From: Rhizophagus irregularis
Taxonomy: Eukaryota > Glomeromycota > Glomeromycetes > Glomerales > Glomeraceae
NCBI RefSeq assembly: GCF_026210795.1
Contig: NC_089444.1
Location: forward strand, 1,974,501 to 2,038,500
DNA length: 64,000 nucleotides
Reading direction: 5' to 3'
The notes under the pieces are model-generated. The model was not told where the DNA came from. It made no database searches and saw nothing but the letters and a program-made list of their open reading frames with translations. Positions 62,558-64,000 of this stretch are shown in pieces; position 1 is the stretch's first letter; each line of letters starts with the position of its first letter. A program made the position numbers and the translations under genes.

Positions 62558-62768
62558 GCCAAAATTAATAATTTTTTACCAGAATTACCAACACAAATTG
62601 AACACAAATTAAACACAAATTTCAGTTACGATTTATTTATGTCACATCCACGTTGTTAATAATTAAATAAATAAATCTGCATTTTATTTATGATATAAAA
62701 AACGTGCCCATAAATTCTTTTAAGGATATAATTTTATTAAAATAAATTAAAACTTTTATATCAAGTGA

Positions 62769-63680
62769 CTAAAAAATATATTTATTTACAAAATATTCAT
62801 TTTGTTTATCAAATCGGGGTACTATGTGAACGACACTATGTATAGACTCTATAGTTACAAAGTTATATAATTCTATCAATTTTAAGTGAAGACATCCATA
62901 AAATATGGGTTCCTTTTAGATTTAAAATCGTACCATTGAATTAATGCGAGATTTAGCAGTAAGTCTGTTAATACTTCTGCTAACAATAAAGTCTATAAAT
63001 AATAAATATTTATTAATACTTTTATAATAAATTATTACATAAATTGGAAAATACCTGTCCATAACAAAGTCCTTTGTCTGATATATAATCATTTGATTCT
63101 TCAGAATTCATTGAAATAGCTATGTCGCTAAATCATACTTTATTATGATACCTGTTTGTGGCACACATTATGGCACCATTTTCCAGTATTACCGATCCAT
63201 ATATGTTTATTCAGGTTTTACTAATAATTGTAAAACCATCAAGTAAAACTAGATATGAATCCAGACAACTTATAAATCTAGCAAAACCGGTCTGCATTTT
63301 ATTGTCTACAGAATTTTTTTTTCCATTAAAAAATGTATTTGCATCTTGTAAAGAGAATTTAAAGAGTCTTGCAGAAAATTTACAAGTGTGAGGTGTTTTT
63401 GCTGGATTTACTGAATGTTGAGACATTCTAATAGATATTGCTTGACGTTTTATCTATTAATTTAATTTCCATCTTAAGTTATATAATAAATATATACAAT
63501 AAATAAATTTCCAAATACTTACAGTTTGTAAAAGCTGAGGTTTGACATCTTTTTTATTGCTAATTTGGTAGAGTATTTTAACGAAATATTTGTGAAGACT
63601 TTCGTAAGTTTCTGTGGTATAGCCATTTATTACGCCATAAGATTATATTGAGTCAATAATGTGATAAACCCATGAATTAA
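62769..63680 (-). pseudogene. Plavaka-type transposase, C-terminal part
   Basis: Minus-strand exons joined in phase: 63680-63523, 63453-63055, 62992-62769. Order: SYGVINGYTTETYESLHKYF, then QISNKKDVKPQLLQT, IKRQAISIRMSQHSVNPA, FARFISCLDSYLV, EESNDYISDKGLCYGQ, LNLALIQWYDFKSKRNPY and, after a shift near 62890, ESIHSVVHIVPRFDKQNEYF. The GYTTE-x-YESLH and VHIVPRF-x-NEYFVN motifs match my memory of fungal Plavaka-like transposases. Stops: TAA near 63645 (Gln expected) and TGA near 63205 and 63142 (Trp plausible). The N-terminal catalytic part is missing. Confidence 0.55.
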
Positions 63681-63815
63681 GGTTGCTGGGTGAAACTAAG
63701 TAGTTTAGACAATTGCAATTGTTGAAATCGAAACTAGTTGAAATATTTTATTAAAAAATTAAAAATTTGCGAAATTGCGAAACTGATGAAACTGGTAAAA
63801 CTGTAAAAAGTTTAG
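63681..63815. mobile_element. probable diverged MITE family C copy
   Basis: Begins AAGGTTGCTGGGTGAAACTA and contains GCGAAATTGCGAAACTGATG and GTAAAAAGTTTAGAC, in the same order as 17277-17480. It may have cut the Plavaka frame. Confidence 0.4.
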
Positions 63816-64000
63816 ACATATTTTTACATAATAATTAATAAAGTTTACCATTTATTATAATAAATTATATAATTTAATATAACAATTATAAAATTTAATA
63901 TACATTATATTGGATAGTATTTATATGTATTATGACTGAATAATATATTATTTTATTGAACTATGGAATTACTTTGAATTCCGCTCTCTATTTATACAAA

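Overview
The window looks like a contig from an AT-rich, repeat-rich fungal nuclear genome, most likely an arbuscular mycorrhizal fungus (Glomeromycotina, Rhizophagus-like). This is inferred from several things: a fungal-type NDR kinase, ATG18, SDHB and bZIP gene set; many short GT-AG introns; extreme AT content outside genes; and a dense, diverse set of DNA transposons and MITEs. No database was searched. Superfamily names rest on motif recognition.

Layout. 1-1223: 3' part of an NDR/Cbk1/Orb6-type kinase gene (+). 2266-3017: small two-exon orphan gene (-). 3018-24389: repeat country. It holds a P-superfamily transposon with terminal inverted repeats (TIRs) and a 7-bp target site duplication (TSD) (6940-12503), a pogo/Tigger-like element (13748-16093), a pogo-like element hit by a 5'-truncated LINE (17664-18924), and a 4.5-kb element with TIRs and a perfect 9-bp TSD carrying a DUF6589-like protein (19103-23649). 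24390-32388: compact host-gene island with a bZIP factor (+), ATG18 (+), succinate dehydrogenase iron-sulfur subunit (+) and an acidic coiled-coil orphan (-). 32389-41367: AT-rich DNA packed with MITEs, fold-back elements, a Tc1 relic and a minisatellite. 41368-52054: one DNA element swollen to 10.7 kb by a nearly complete LINE plus two tRNA-headed SINE-like units, all joined at the same short target sequence. 52055-64000: satellites, two hAT-like non-autonomous elements, a relic of an unassigned DDE-type transposase and a Plavaka-type transposase relic.

The host genes (cell polarity, transcription, autophagy, respiration) are unrelated and not an operon. The most notable biology is the mobile-element ecology: nested insertions, repeated use of one target site by a LINE and a SINE, a P-like transposase with an inserted Tudor/Agenet-like segment, and a little-described 9-bp-TSD element. 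Transposase frames are broken, mostly by single-base indels and by stop codons that could have come from C:G to T:A transitions. Host genes appear intact.
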